Part shown: positions 1 through 11,955 of the stretch, one piece after another
Position numbering within the stretch: position 1 is the stretch's first letter
Layout: each line of letters starts with the position of its first letter
NCBI RefSeq assembly: GCF_024679245.1
Contig: NC_090172.1
Span: 615,001 to 679,000 of the forward strand
Length of the DNA stretch: 64,000 bases
Source of the DNA: Pseudorasbora parva
Lineage: Eukaryota; Chordata; Actinopteri; Cypriniformes; Gobionidae
Direction of reading: 5' to 3'
Position numbers and translations under genes: made by a program
Notes under the pieces: generated by a model
The model's database searches: none
What the model was told of the DNA's origin: nothing
The model's input: only the letters and a program-made list of their open reading frames with translations

Positions 1-640
1 TTAAAATAAAGTGACTTAAGTTAATTCTACTTAAAAAATTTGAGATCTGTAGAAAATCAAGCACTTTGTCAGATATGACTGTAAAAAAACTTGAACTTTA
101 AAGTAATTTCAACTTAATGTTTATTAAACTGACTTAAAAATCAGTTGAATCTTAAAAGTTAAAAAATTGCTTAGTTAAAGCATTGTAAAAACATGTCGTC
201 ATAATTTATTGATTACATAATTTTTTTAAGATAAAGTCACTTAAGTTGATTCTACTTAAACCTTTTGAGATGTGTAGAAAATCAAGCACTTTGTCAGATA
301 TTACTGTAAAAACGTGAACGTTAAAGTAATTTCAACGTAAATTAAACTGACTTAAAAATTAGTTGAATCTTAAACAAAGTTAAAAATAGCTTAGTTGATG
401 AGTTAAAGCAATGTAAAACCATATGTCGCCATATATTTTTTTAAGATAAAGTGACTTAAGTTCATACCACTTAAAAATTTTGAGATGTGTAGAAAATCAA
501 GCACTTTGTCAGATATGACTGTAAAAAAAAAAACTTGAACGTTAAAAGTAATTTCAACTTAAATTTTATTAAACCGACTAAAAAAAGTTAAAAATAGCTT
601 AGTTGATGAGTTAAAGCTCATAATTTACAGAGGGTCCAAA
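1..640. repeat. Nest of AT-rich MITE fragments (3' flank of sox17)
   Basis: Three diverged copies of one AT-rich unit follow each other. Each carries the words agtgacttaag, a cttaa-rich stretch, gagatgtgtagaaaatcaag and cactttgtcagatat, starting near 10, 235 and 450. The same words recur many times in the sox17 intron (1.8-4.6 kb), so this is interspersed repeat DNA and not gene sequence. No coding signal is visible. Confidence 0.75.
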
Positions 641-752
641 CTCGAACGCTGTTGAGCGGACACGATCTTCGGCTCATTGTGTGTTCTTTGATTGATTTGA
701 TTTGTTTGTTCTTTGTCGCGTTCTTCGACGGAAAGCTCATAATACGGCGAGC

Positions 753-1420
753 TCAGGAGTTGCAGTAGTTTTGGTAGTAAACGGCACAGCTGGCATCAGA
801 CAGGGCCGTGGAGATCAGGTCGGGCCCTTGCACCGCTGCATGCGGAGCCCCGTAAACCAAACCCTGCTCGTCCCCCATCGGACCGTGTGTGTGTGTGTGT
901 GTGTGAAGCGAGCACTCCTCATAGGGACGCTTCAGCATGTCTAAAGTCGGAGGGAAGCCTTGATGAGACGAGGACAGGCTTCTGCAGAAAATGTCCTCGG
1001 CGTTGAGACTCTGGTTATAAAGCTGTGTGTCGTTCATCAGATGCAGCTGAGGCTCACTGGGGTCAGAGTGTGTGTGTGTGTGTGTGTATGCGTGTGTGTT
1101 ATCCTGAAAGTGGTACGTGGAGTGATGGTCCTGGAGATGGCCGGAGAAGCCCATTGGAGACGGGTCAGGCGTAGGATAGGGCTCGAATGGAGCCTGGCTC
1201 TCGCAGTATGGAGGATAGGCCGCCGCCGCCTCCATGCCTAGAAAAGTCTCTCCAGAAAGCAGGAAGCCCGAATCTGGACGTTTGGCTCGCTTCACCTGTT
1301 TGCGCCGCCGCGGGCGGTACTTGTAATTTGGATGATCTTGCATGTGTTTCGCTCGCAGACGCTCGGCCTCCTCCACAAACGGACGCTTCTCCAGCATTGC
1401 CAACGCTTTCCATGACTTAC
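753..1420 (-). CDS. sox17: sox17 exon 2 (second half of HMG box and C-terminal domain)
   Basis: This exon follows a good acceptor (polypyrimidine then ctag, 1421-1424 on the minus strand) and begins with the split glycine codon and K-S-W-K-A-L. It completes the HMG box through the basic tail [15 protein letters not shown] and stops at TGA 755-753. The C-terminus ends [15 protein letters not shown], resembling the SDASSAVYY-type ending of vertebrate Sox17. The HMG position that separates Sox17 from Sox2 is glutamate here (EEAERLR), the Sox17 type. Spliced length is 310 residues, against 414 for human SOX17. The acidic motif of the DRTEFEQYL type, used by SoxF proteins to contact beta-catenin, is not visible. 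Two CA microsatellites lie inside the reading frame and encode alternating His-Thr (tracts about 1066-1100 and 885-905). Sox17 is a nuclear transcription factor of endoderm and vascular development. Confidence 0.93.
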
Positions 1421-1530
1421 CTAGAAAAAGATAAAGTGGAAAGTATTATTCATTTTTGTTATTTTTTCTCTCCCTTTTTACATTGTTGCACTTTGAGATT
1501 CTTTGGAATGACAAGTGCGTTATAAATCAA

Positions 1531-1533
1531 ATC

Positions 1534-1597
<64 letters not shown>
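1531..1597. repeat. (ATT)n microsatellite
   Basis: An uninterrupted run of about 22 ATT units. It abuts sequence (acttgagattctttggaatg..) that also flanks the AAT repeat near 5722-5800, so the triplet repeat probably came as the tail of an interspersed repeat. Confidence 0.95.
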
Positions 1598-1598
<1 letters not shown>

Positions 1599-1800
1599 CA
1601 TTTAAAAACTGCACTGCTCTGCAAAAAAAGCTCTTCTTACTCAGTCATGTTGTCATGTTGTCAATTCTTAAATCAAGATGCATTTACTAGATCAATAAAC
1701 CCACATAAGATATTTTACCTTGTTTTGTTTTTGCTCAAAACAAGTAAAATGATCTGCCAATGCGGTCAGAAAATAATAATAATAAAAAATGACATTATGT

Positions 1801-4640
1801 GACAACACGTTTTAACATTAACTCAGCAGAATAAGTTAAGCATTTTTTTTTAGTTGTACAAGATTCAAGTAATCTTTAAGTCAGTTTAATGTAATTTAAG
1901 TTAAGTTGATTCTACTTAATTTTGAGATGTGTAGAAAATCAAGCCCTTTGTCAGATATTACTCACTGCAAAAAAGTTGCTGCCTTACATTTAAGTAGAAT
2001 CCACTTGGATGTTTAAGAAATTTCAACTTAAAGACATTAAACTGACTTAAAAATGAGTTGAATCTTGTATAACTTAAAAAAGTTGAACATTGCTTAACTT
2101 AGTTTGATGAGTTAAAGCAATGTAAAAACATGTTGACATAAATTATTGATCATATCATTTTTTTGCAGTGCTCACTGTAAAAATAGTTCCTGCTATAAAT
2201 GTTTAAGTACAATCAACTTAAGTCATTTTAACTTAAATTACACAGAGCACTGCAAAAAAATATATATGATCCATAAATTATAATGGCAACATTCAACAAG
2301 CAGCTCTTACTTTTTAAGTTATACAAGATTCAACTCATTTTAAGTGAGTTTAATGTCACTTAAGTTGAAATTACTTAAACATCCAAGTTGATAGCACTTA
2401 CATTTAAGGCAGCAACTTTTTCAAGCGGTCAAAAAAATAATCTTGTTTCTGATTGAAATATTGTTTCTTGTTTCAGAACAGAAATAAGAGTATTTTTCTC
2501 ACCCCATTGGCAGAAAATGTGGCTTGTTTTAAGCAAAAACTCACTTAATTTAGATTTTTTTCCCCCTGAAAACAAGCAAAAATATCAGTAACACTTTAGT
2601 GTGGGGAACACATCTTCACTATTAACTCCGCCTTCTGCCTCAATAAACTCCTAATTTACTGCTTATTAATAGTTAGTAAGGTAGTTTCTGTAGCGTTTAA
2701 GTTTAGGTATTGGGTCGGATTAAGGGATGTAGAATAAGCTCATGCAGAATAAGGCATTAATATGAGCTTTATAAGAGCTAATAAACAGACAATATTCTAG
2801 TCATATGCATGATCATAAGACACTAGATAATAACTGAACCCAAAATAAAGTTACCAAAATATCTTGTCATTTTACTTTTCTAGTAAATTAATCTTGATTT
2901 AAGAATTTTTTGATATTTGGACTGGAAACAAGAAAACAATACTAAATAAGAAGAGCATTTTTTTGCAGTGTGTAACAATGATGTGATAAATAAGTTATGA
3001 CAACGTATGCTTTACATTGCTTTAACTCATCAAAATAAGCAATGTTTTACTTTTGTATAAGTTATACAAGATTCGACTCATTTTAAGTTGACATTACATA
3101 AACATTCAATTTGATTCTACTTAAAAATGTAAGACAGCAACTATTCTTACAGTGAGCACTGCAAAAGAACCAAAATATGTTAATTAAAGTTATACTCATA
3201 GTTATACTAGTTTAACTCATTTTTAACTTAGTAATATCTGACATGTGCTTGATACAAATCTCAAAATGTTTAAGTAGAATCAACTTAAATCACTTTCTCT
3301 TAAATTACATTAAACTGAATTTAAAAATGAGTTGAACTTAATTTTGAGATGTGTAGAAAATCAAGCCTTTGTCAGATATTACTCACTGTAAAAAAGTTGC
3401 TGCCTTAAATTTAAGTGCTATCAACTTGGATGTTTAAGTTATTTCAACTTAAGTGACATTAAACTGACTTAAAATGAGTTGAATCTTGTATAACTTAAAA
3501 AAGTAAGAGCTGCTTTTTGAATGATCTCATTGTAATTTATTGATCATATATATTTTTTGCAGTGCTCTGTGTAATTTAAGTTAAAATGACTTAAGTTGAT
3601 TGTACTTAAACATTTATAGCAGGAACTATTTTTACAGTGAGCCCAGTAAAAAAATGATATGATCAATAATTTATGTCAACATGTTTTTACATTGCTTTAA
3701 CTCATCAAAATAAGTTAAGCAATGTTCAACTTTTTTAAGTCATACAAGATTCAACTCATTTTTGAATCAGTTTAATGTCACTTAAGTTGAAATTACTTAA
3801 ACATCCAAGTGGATTCTACTTAAATGTAAGGCAGCAACTTTTTTGCAGTGAGTAATATCTGACAAAGGGCTTGATTTTCTACACATCTCAAAATTAAGTA
3901 GAATCAACTTAACTTAAATTACATTAAACTGACTTAAAGATTACTTGAATCTTGTACAACTAAAAAAAAATGCTTAACTTATTCTGCTGAGTTAATGTTA
4001 AAATGTGTTGTCACATCAAGTTGAAATGACTTAAGCTGAAATATTTAATAATGTATTCTTACAGTGAGCACTGCAAAAAATATGATCAATAAATTGTGAC
4101 AACATTTTTTAACATTGCTTTAACTCATCAAAATATGTTAAGCAATGTTCCTCTTTTTTAAATTATACAAGATTCAACTCATTATTTTGAGTCAGTTTAT
4201 AAGTTGAAATGACTTAAGTTGATTGTACTTAAAAATTCAATGCAGCAACTTTTTACAGTGGAGCATTTTAATTAGTAATATGTGACAAAGTGCTTGATTT
4301 TTTCACACATCTCATTTTTTAAGTAGAATCAACTTGGATGAATAAGTAATTTCCACTTAAATTACATTAAATCTTAAAAACATATTCAATTAAAAATATA
4401 TATGTTGTCATAATTTATTGAGCATATTTTTTTGCAATGTAGGTTTAATGTAATTTAAGTTGAAATTACTTAAACATTCAAGTTGTTTTGTACTTAAATT
4501 TAGGCATCAAAGGTTTTTTCTCAAATTTCTGCTTAAATTAAATTACATTAAACTGAGCTAAATCTTCTACAAAAAGTTGAAAATGCTTATTTTGATGAGT
4601 TAAAGCATGTTTTCATAACGTATTAATGTTTATTCAAATT
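1801..4640. repeat. Nested family of foldback MITEs, CACTGCAAAAAA ends
   Basis: At least seven overlapping copies and half-copies in both orientations, with ends reading cactgcaaaaaa or cactgtaaaaa and ttttttgcagtg or tttttacagtg. Bodies are rich in cttaagttgaa, gattcaactcat and gagatgtgtagaaaatcaag. Inverted copies face each other, for instance about 1970-2170 against 3660-3860, so most of this stretch can fold back on itself. No transposase is present, so the copies are non-autonomous. Confidence 0.8.
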
Positions 4641-5414
4641 TATATATTTTTTATTTATTTAACACAAAGAGATTACATTTACTGATGAATAAATTACATT
4701 ATTATAAAGCAACAATACATTAAATCAAATACTTTGAAGCTTATTAAATGGTAATAAATATATAAATACACAGTGCCATCGGTCAACATTGCTTATTCAC
4801 TTTAACTTTGGCACTGTATAGTCAAAACTTACAAAAAAGTATAAAAATGCTTCCGGTAAAAGTAATACCACAGTAAATATATTACTATAAAAAGTGTAGA
4901 GACCCTGGAGCTCAACACCAGCCATAATCTCACGGGTTTATCTGAGGCGATAGCCAACAATACATCATACGGGTCAAAATTATCCATTTTTCTTTAATGC
5001 CAACAATCATTAGGATATTAAGATCATGCTCCATGAAGATATTGTGTAAATGTCCCACCGTAAATATATCATAACTGTATTATTAGTAGTAATATGCATT
5101 GCTAAGGACTTCAGTTGGACAACTTTAAAGGAGATTTTCTCAGTATTTATATTTTTTTGCACCCTCAGATTCCAGATTTCCAAACCACACATCAATGAAA
5201 AGATTATTTATTAGATGATGTATAAAATATCAATTTATTTGTGAAATTTGTGGTGCAGGGTCACAGAAGCAAAGGGCTCTCTCGTGCCGAATGATATTAA
5301 TACACGACATTAGATGCTTTTATATCCACTTGGCTCAATGATAACCTCCGCGTGTAAACTCTGAGTAAAGCGAAGGTTTAATGTGATGCATATTCCCACT
5401 AAAGCTGAATTTAA

Positions 5415-5720
5415 AGGGATAGTTCACCCCAAAACTTAAACTCTGTCATCCTTTACTCTCCCTCATGTCGTTCCAAACCTGTGTGAGTTTATCTTCTGCT
5501 GAACACAAAATGTCCATATTACTTTTTTCCCCTTCATATTACCATATTATTATTTTTCTTCCCTATAATGGTATTAAATGGTCGCTCTCTCTGTTTAGTT
5601 ACAAACATTCTTCCAAACATCTTCTTTTGTGTTCAGCAGAAGATAAACTCACACAGGTTTGGAACGACATTAGGGAGAGTAAAGGATGACAGAGTTTAAG
5701 ATTTTGGGTGAACTATCCTT
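5415..5720. mobile_element. 306-bp foldback MITE with TTAA target duplication
   Basis: The element starts agggatagttcacccc and ends gggtgaactatcctt, flanked by TTAA at 5411-5414 and 5721-5724. The arms are near-identical inverted repeats of about 100 bp (catgtcgttccaaacctgtg on the left, cacaggtttggaacgacatt on the right). TTAA duplications are typical of the piggyBac and Kolobok superfamilies. The sequence itself does not decide between them. Confidence 0.85.

Positions 5721-5721
<1 letters not shown>

Positions 5722-5758
<37 letters not shown>
5722..5758. repeat. (AAT)n microsatellite
   Basis: About twelve AAT units directly at the right TTAA of the preceding MITE. Confidence 0.9.
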
Positions 5759-6022
5759 CTATAACGCACTTTTCATTCCGAAGAATCTCAAAGTGCTACA
5801 ATTAAAAAAAAAAATTTAAAAAATAAAAAAATAAAATTCCTGCACAATACTAGCCCAGCCTGGCAGTAATAATGAAGGCCGAGTTTCAAAGGTTTCTGAT
5901 TTTGAAGAACGCAGACGAGTTTAAAGGTTGTGTTAAATTTATAGAACATAAGTTCATCCACACATGCAAATGTTTTAATTAATGTCACTTTTATTTATTT
6001 GAAACGCACTTAACTTGTCTTT

Positions 6023-6028
<6 letters not shown>

Positions 6029-6088
<60 letters not shown>

Positions 6089-6283
6089 AGCCTGTTTATG
6101 TGGTTTATGAGGACACAAATTTGTATAACTACATGGGTATTACACTGGTATTACACTATAAATGTGGTTTATGAGGACATATCAAATGTCCTCATAATTC
6201 AAATGGCCTTAAAAACATACTAAATTATGTTTTTTTGAGAAAGTAAAAATGCAGAATGTTTCCTGTGATGGGTAGGTTTAGGG

Positions 6284-6380
<97 letters not shown>

Positions 6381-6485
6381 TGGGTAGGTTTAGGGGCAGG
6401 GGCAGTGTAAGGGGATAGAAAATACGGTTTGTACAGTATAAAAACCATTACGCCTATGGAGAGTCCCTGTAAACCACATAGACCA

Positions 6486-6556
<71 letters not shown>

Positions 6557-6560
6557 TGAT
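6029..6560 (+). repeat. (TG)n-bearing interspersed repeat, copy A
   Basis: Three long TG tracts (about 6029-6086, 6288-6379, 6490-6553) alternate with conserved spacers. These include cctgtttatgtggtttatg, gatgggtaggtttaggggca and accattacgcctatggagag. The same order occurs at 21.25-21.74 kb and in reverse at 8.6-9.1 kb and 23.2-23.5 kb, so the TG tracts belong to a dispersed repeat family. Confidence 0.85.
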
Positions 6561-6662
6561 TTAATTTGTTCTGCTTTCTTGGCCAGGTCTCTCTAAAGAG
6601 ATTAAATATCTCAGTGAGACTAACCCGGTTAAATAAATAATTAATGAATCAATTAATGAGCA

Positions 6663-6912
6663 AAAAATGCTTTCCTTACTCAGTATTTTTGTCTTGTTTC
6701 TAGTCTAAATATAACAAAATTCTTACATTAGGAAGCATTTACTAGACAAGTAAAAGTAATTGTCTTGTTTTGGGAAAAATAACTCAAAATGAAGAGAGTT
6801 TTTGCTTAAAATAAGATAAATAATCTGCCAATGGGGTGAGAAAAATAATCTTGTTTTCTGTTTGAATTAAGATTATTTTTCTCACCCCATTGGCAGATTA
6901 TTTATCTTATTT
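6663..6912. mobile_element. Common palindromic MITE, right arm truncated
   Basis: It carries the family words actcagtatttttgtcttg, catttactagacaagtaaaa, aactcaaaatgaagagag and aatctgccaatggggtgag, then the inverted centre ctcaccccattggcagatta, and breaks off after ttatcttattt. Full palindromic copies are at 48.8-49.2, 58.4-58.8 and 61.0-61.4 kb. Confidence 0.85.
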
Positions 6913-7006
6913 AAAAAAGAGACTCTATATCTCAATGAGGCTAACCTGGTTAACTAGAGGTTAAATAAAATAAAAAATAACATTTTTAATGACTCTCTCT
7001 ACTCAC

Positions 7007-7271
7007 CGAGCATTTTGCTGAGCTCCGCGTTGTGCAGATCGGGGTTCCGCGTGGCGAGCCTCTTGCGCTCGTCCTTCGCCCACACCATGAACGCGTTCAT
7101 CGGCCTGCGGATGCGCGGCTCGCCCTTCCCGCGCACGGGACTCCCGCGCGTCGCTTTGGCCTCCAGCGGCCACGCGCACTGCCTCACGCCGGGCATCACG
7201 CCTGAGCTTCGGCTTCGGCTCCGGGGCTGGCTCGGGTCGTCGCTGGAGTAACCCGCATCGGGACTGCTCAT
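7007..7271 (-). CDS. sox17: sox17 exon 1 (N-terminus and first half of HMG box)
   Basis: Translation starts at ATG 7271-7269 with [12 protein letters not shown], the recognisable N-terminus of fish Sox17, followed by a Ser/Arg-rich linker. The HMG box begins at about residue 53 with [20 protein letters not shown] and runs to LSKMLG, where donor gtgagt (7006-7001) interrupts the next codon in phase 1. Joined to exon 2, the box spans roughly residues 53-131. HMG proteins of this class bind ATTGT-type sites in the minor groove and bend DNA. In zebrafish, sox17 is a direct endodermal target of Sox32 with Pou5f3, and sox32 lies 26 kb away on the same strand. GC content rises sharply over this exon, as expected for a SoxF first exon. 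Confidence 0.95.
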
Positions 7272-7460
7272 CTCCGCGTGTCCTCGGGGACCTCCAGCCT
7301 CTGTGTGGCCTGATAGCTTCCCTCAGAGAGTGTCCTCTGCCCGGTTACCGTATACTCAGCTGTAAGGTCAGGAGTGCACGGCCCGCTTTAAACTCCGCAT
7401 CCACCAATGGCGACCCGTGTGGGCGGACCGCGCCGGGGAAGGTGTGAAAGAATCCGCCTG
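7272..7460 (-). promoter_or_regulatory. sox17: sox17 5' UTR and proximal promoter
   Basis: On the minus strand, reading toward the ATG, there are a perfect T-box half-site (tttcacacct, 7449-7440), an inverted CCAAT box (attgg, 7408-7404) and a TATA-like tttaaag (7392-7386). The last two are spaced 18 bp apart, exactly as in the sox32 promoter. The segment is GC-rich and free of recognisable transposon sequence. The transcription start cannot be fixed from sequence alone. Confidence 0.6.
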
Positions 7461-7591
7461 TGAGCGTCTCATCCCCCGGGACGCTTTATATTTAAAACAT
7501 ATGAAGCATCTACCCTACATAAGGTGGATAATCGCAACACCTGACATGTGTTTTGTGCATGGCTTACGCATTCTCTGTCCGCGTGTCATTG

Positions 7592-7668
7592 CAACTGTTT
7601 CTAATGCCTGGGTAAAAGTTAAAATACAGCTTGTATTTTAACTTTTACCCAGGTATTAGAAGCAGTTG
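7592..7668. repeat. Near-perfect 37-bp inverted repeat with 3-nt loop
   Basis: Left arm 7592-7628 and right arm 7632-7668 are reverse complements except for two positions, and the loop is gct. Transcribed from the plus strand, both mismatches become G-U wobble pairs. It lies about 320 bp upstream of the sox17 start codon. It could be a cruciform-forming site, a small foldback insertion or an RNA hairpin. Confidence 0.85.
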
Positions 7669-7689
7669 TTCTGTCCAGGAGGTCTAGGC

Positions 7690-8245
7690 ATAAAACGAAA
7701 TGTTAGTATGCGTAAAGACCCTTTTTGTATTATTTATAATGGAAAAAAAAACGCGTAAAAACTAAAAAGTGCGTGCGTAAAAATGTTTCCGCGTCTTATA
7801 TGATATAAACCCATAGGGTAAATATGATATTTTAGTCTATGCTTAAATCCAATGTGTTAAGACTCTTTTTATTTATGATTATTATGTAAAAAAAGCATGC
7901 ATAAAGTAAAAAAAATGCATGCGTAAAATGTTTCCGCGTCTTATATGATGTACACACACAGGCTAAATATGATATTTTGGTCTATTTTTAAATCCAGTAT
8001 GTTAGACTCTTTTCATTTATGATTTTTTTTAATGCATGCTAAACACTAAAACATGCGTGTGTAAAGACTAAAAAGTGCGTGCGTAAAAATGTTCCCGCGT
8101 CTGATATGATGTTAATATGATGTAGGGTGAATATTATTTTGGTCAATGCTTAAATCCAATGTGTTAGACTCTTTTTATTTATGATTATTTAAAGACTAAA
8201 AAAGTGCGCGCGTAAAAGACGTCTCTCCTCTTAAATGTTATTTAA
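7690..8245. repeat. Tandem repeat of ~145-161 bp, about 3.5 copies, upstream of sox17
   Basis: Each copy carries aagtgcgtgcgtaaaaatg, ccgcgtcttatatgat, a taaatatgatattt stretch, cttaaatccaatgtgtta and gactctttttatttatgatt. The ccgcgt word starts at 7789, 7934 and 8095. The unit does not match the other repeats in this window. Confidence 0.85.
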
Positions 8246-8596
8246 AGAAGCTTAATTAACAGTTTAATATTACGCATGCAGTTTTTGACTTGGAGTAGCC
8301 TACTATTATTCATCACTAATGCTCGTGAAACTGTAAAGCGATTAACTTTAATTTCTCAAGCGTGTGTCGTGTTGAATGTTTGCCGTGCGGATCCGATAAG
8401 TTTGGTGAGATTAATATCCCGGTTAGATCTCGCCCAGCTGGATTTGCACACAGTAGAAGGTGAAGGATTGTCCCGCGCTGATAATGAAGTGCCAAGTGAA
8501 GGTGTTACATTGTATACAGTGGGCTAAGCAGCAGGTACTCTGACGTCCGCATGCCTTTGGTTTAGTGTGTAGTCTCTGCGTATGAAGGAAGTGTAA

Positions 8597-9115
<519 letters not shown>

Positions 9116-9216
9116 CTAGATGCATGTTCCAGCTAACATTAACATTACTATTATGAAACAAGTGACGTTAAATAGCCTACATCAGCTACCATTCTTTCAG
9201 TTTAACTTTGATTTAA

Positions 9217-9235
9217 AATAATAATAATAATAATA

Positions 9236-9277
<42 letters not shown>

Positions 9278-9278
9278 T
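9217..9278. repeat. (AAT)n-(ATT)n palindromic microsatellite
   Basis: A run of AAT switches to a run of ATT at about 9236, giving a partly self-complementary tract. Confidence 0.9.
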
Positions 9279-9279
9279 A

Positions 9280-10085
9280 TTTTGGGCAAGTGAACATTTT
9301 TATGCATTGAAAAATTAATAGCATCTTTTTTTGACAGTTTGTGCAGTTAATCCACAAATGCAATAACTAAAAGCTTGCATGTAATGTGCAAGTTTATTTT
9401 CCCGTTTGGCCAAAAAGGGGAAGAAGAAAACTATTTTAATCCCAACCCCATTTCTCATGATTCACTTTTATTAGACTCCAGGTGGAAATAAAAGAAAGGG
9501 GCGTTTTTACACGGAGCACGTTTGCTGCGGTCCAAGTCCGAGCGCAGTGATGATAGAAAACAGAACGCGGGTCAATATATCGGCTGAAGAGGCTTTTATT
9601 GCATGCTTGTAAAGAGACTCTGAGGAGATGCGCGAATACACTGCAAGCTCACTCTCGCTCATATCCGAGGTAAATCATTAACACCAGCACCACTTGTGTG
9701 TGTTTTGTTCAAATGAACATTAAAATTGGCTAAAACTAATGCACAGGTTACTTTTCTGAACAAGAGCGCTCCCGAGTCTGCGTTTCTCACACTGTTTCTC
9801 ACGCGTTTCTCACACTCCCTTTATTTCTATTCTTAAAATGAGAGAAATCACTGCTTATTCTGAATTTTTAAGCTTAGGCTTAATAGACATGAACAAGTTC
9901 TTTGATAAACATCTGTGACCTTTGATACGTGTCTAGTCTTCATGCTCTGAGTCTGGTTTCACTAATAATAAATGTACATTTGCATAAAACATGCATATTT
10001 GTCCATACCCATGTTGATTAGCATATTAAACACTTGAAAAATATACATTTAAGGTACATTTACAACTAATAAAAATGTGCGATTA
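9280..10085. other. No recognised feature
   Basis: No ORF, repeat family or RNA gene is recognised. The stretch 9500-9665 is less AT-rich and could be regulatory or an old insertion; nothing decides between these. Confidence 0.5.
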
Positions 10086-10089
10086 AGTT

Positions 10090-11955
10090 GTGGTTAATCG
10101 TGAGCTAACTCATGACAATAATGAGATTAATCGCGAGCTAACCCATGACAATCAAGCCATTAATGGTGAGCTAACTCATGACAATCAAGCCATTAATCGT
10201 GAGCTAACCCATGACAATCAAGCCATTAATCGTGAGCTAACTCATGACAATCATGAGATTAATCGTGAGCTAACTCATGACAATCATGAGATTAATCGTG
10301 AGCTAACTCATGACAATCATGAGATTAATCGCGAGCTAACTCATGACAATCATGTGATTAATCGCGAGCTAACTCATGACAATCATGAGATTAATCGTGA
10401 GCTAACTCATGACAATCATGAGATTAATCGTGAGCTAACTCATGACAATCATGAGATTAATCGCGAGCTAACTCATGACAATCATGAGATTAATCTCGAG
10501 CTAACTCATGACAATCATGAGATTAATCGTGAGCTAACTCATGACAATCATGAGATTAATCATGAGCTAACTCATGACAATCATGAGATTAATCGTGAGC
10601 TAACTCATGACAATCAAGCCATTAATCGTGAGCTAACTCATGACAATAATGAGATTAATCGCGAGCTAACTCATGACAATCATGAGATTAATCGTGAGCT
10701 AACTCATGACAATCATGAGATTAATCGTAAACTAACTCATGACCATCATGAGATTAATCGTGAGCTAACTCATGACAATCATGAGATTAATCGTAAACTA
10801 ACTCATGACAATCATGAGATTAATCGTGAGCTAACTCATGACAATCATGATTAATCGTGAGCTAACCCATGACAATCATGAGATTAATCGTGAGCTAACC
10901 CATGACAATCATGTGATTAATCGTAAACTAACTCATGACAATCATGAGATTAATCGTGAGCTAACTCATGACAATCATGAGATTAATCGTGAGCTAACTC
11001 ATGACAATCATGAGATTAATCGTGAGGTAACTCATGACAATCATGAGATTAATCGTAAACCAACTCATGACAATCATGAGATTAAACGTAAACAAACTCA
11101 TGACAATCATGAGATTAATCGTAAACTAACTCATGACAATCATGAGATTAATCGTAAACTAACTCATGACAATCATGAGATTAATCGTAAACTAACTCAT
11201 GACAATCATGAGAATAATCGTGAGCTAACTCATGACAATAATGAGATTAATCGCAAGCTAACTCATGACAATCATGAGATTAATCGTAAACTAACTCATG
11301 ACAATCATGAGATTAATCGTGAGCTAACTCATGACAATCATGAGATTAATCGTAAAACTAACCCATGACAATCATGTGATTAATCGCGAGCTAACTCATG
11401 ATAATCATGTGATTAATCGCGAGCTAACTCATGACAATCATGTGATTAATCGCGAGCTAACTCATGATAATCATGTGATTAATCGCGAGCTAACTCATGA
11501 CAATCATGTGATTAATCGTGAGCTAACTCATGACAATCATGAGATTAATCGTGAGCTAACTCATGACAATCATGAGATTAATCGCGAGCTAACTCATGAC
11601 AATCATGTGATTAATCACGAGCTAACTCATGACAATCATGTGATTAATCGTGAGCTAACTCATGACAATCATGAGATTCATCGTGAGCTAACTCATGACA
11701 ATCATGAGATTCATCGTGAGCTAACTCATGACAATCATGAGATTAATCGTAAACTAACTCATGACAATCATGAGAATAATCATGAGCTAACTCATGACAA
11801 TAATGAGATTAATCGCGAGCTAACTCATGACAATCATGAGAATAATCGTGAGCTAACTCATGACAATCATGAGATTAATCGTGAGCTAACTCATGACAAT
11901 TATGAGATTAATCGTGAGCTAACTCATGACAATCATGAGATTAATCGCGAGCTAA
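10090..11955. repeat. 33-bp minisatellite block, about 56 copies
   Basis: The consensus unit is 33 bp, reading gattaatcgtgagctaac then tcatgacaatcatga. Because 33 is divisible by three, it stays open in one frame as an 11-residue repeat (NRELTHDNHEI). That is a by-product of period, since the 25-bp units that follow use the same words and break frame at every copy. Variants at single positions (agcc for gaga, gtaaa for gtgag) are clustered, indicating local duplication. Confidence 0.95.

Larger units (their letters stand above)
1421..7006 (-). other. sox17: sox17 intron 1 (5.6 kb, repeat-filled)
   Basis: The donor on the minus strand is gtgagt (7006-7001) and the acceptor ends in ctag (1421). 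It interrupts the HMG codon for Gly in LG|K, phase 1, exactly as in the neighbouring sox32. The intron holds an ATT microsatellite, a nest of AT-rich MITEs (1.8-4.6 kb), a TTAA-type MITE (5415-5720), a (TG)n-bearing repeat (6.03-6.56 kb) and an arm of the common palindromic MITE (6.66-6.91 kb). Between about 4640 and 5400 I recognise nothing beyond AT-rich sequence. Confidence 0.9.
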
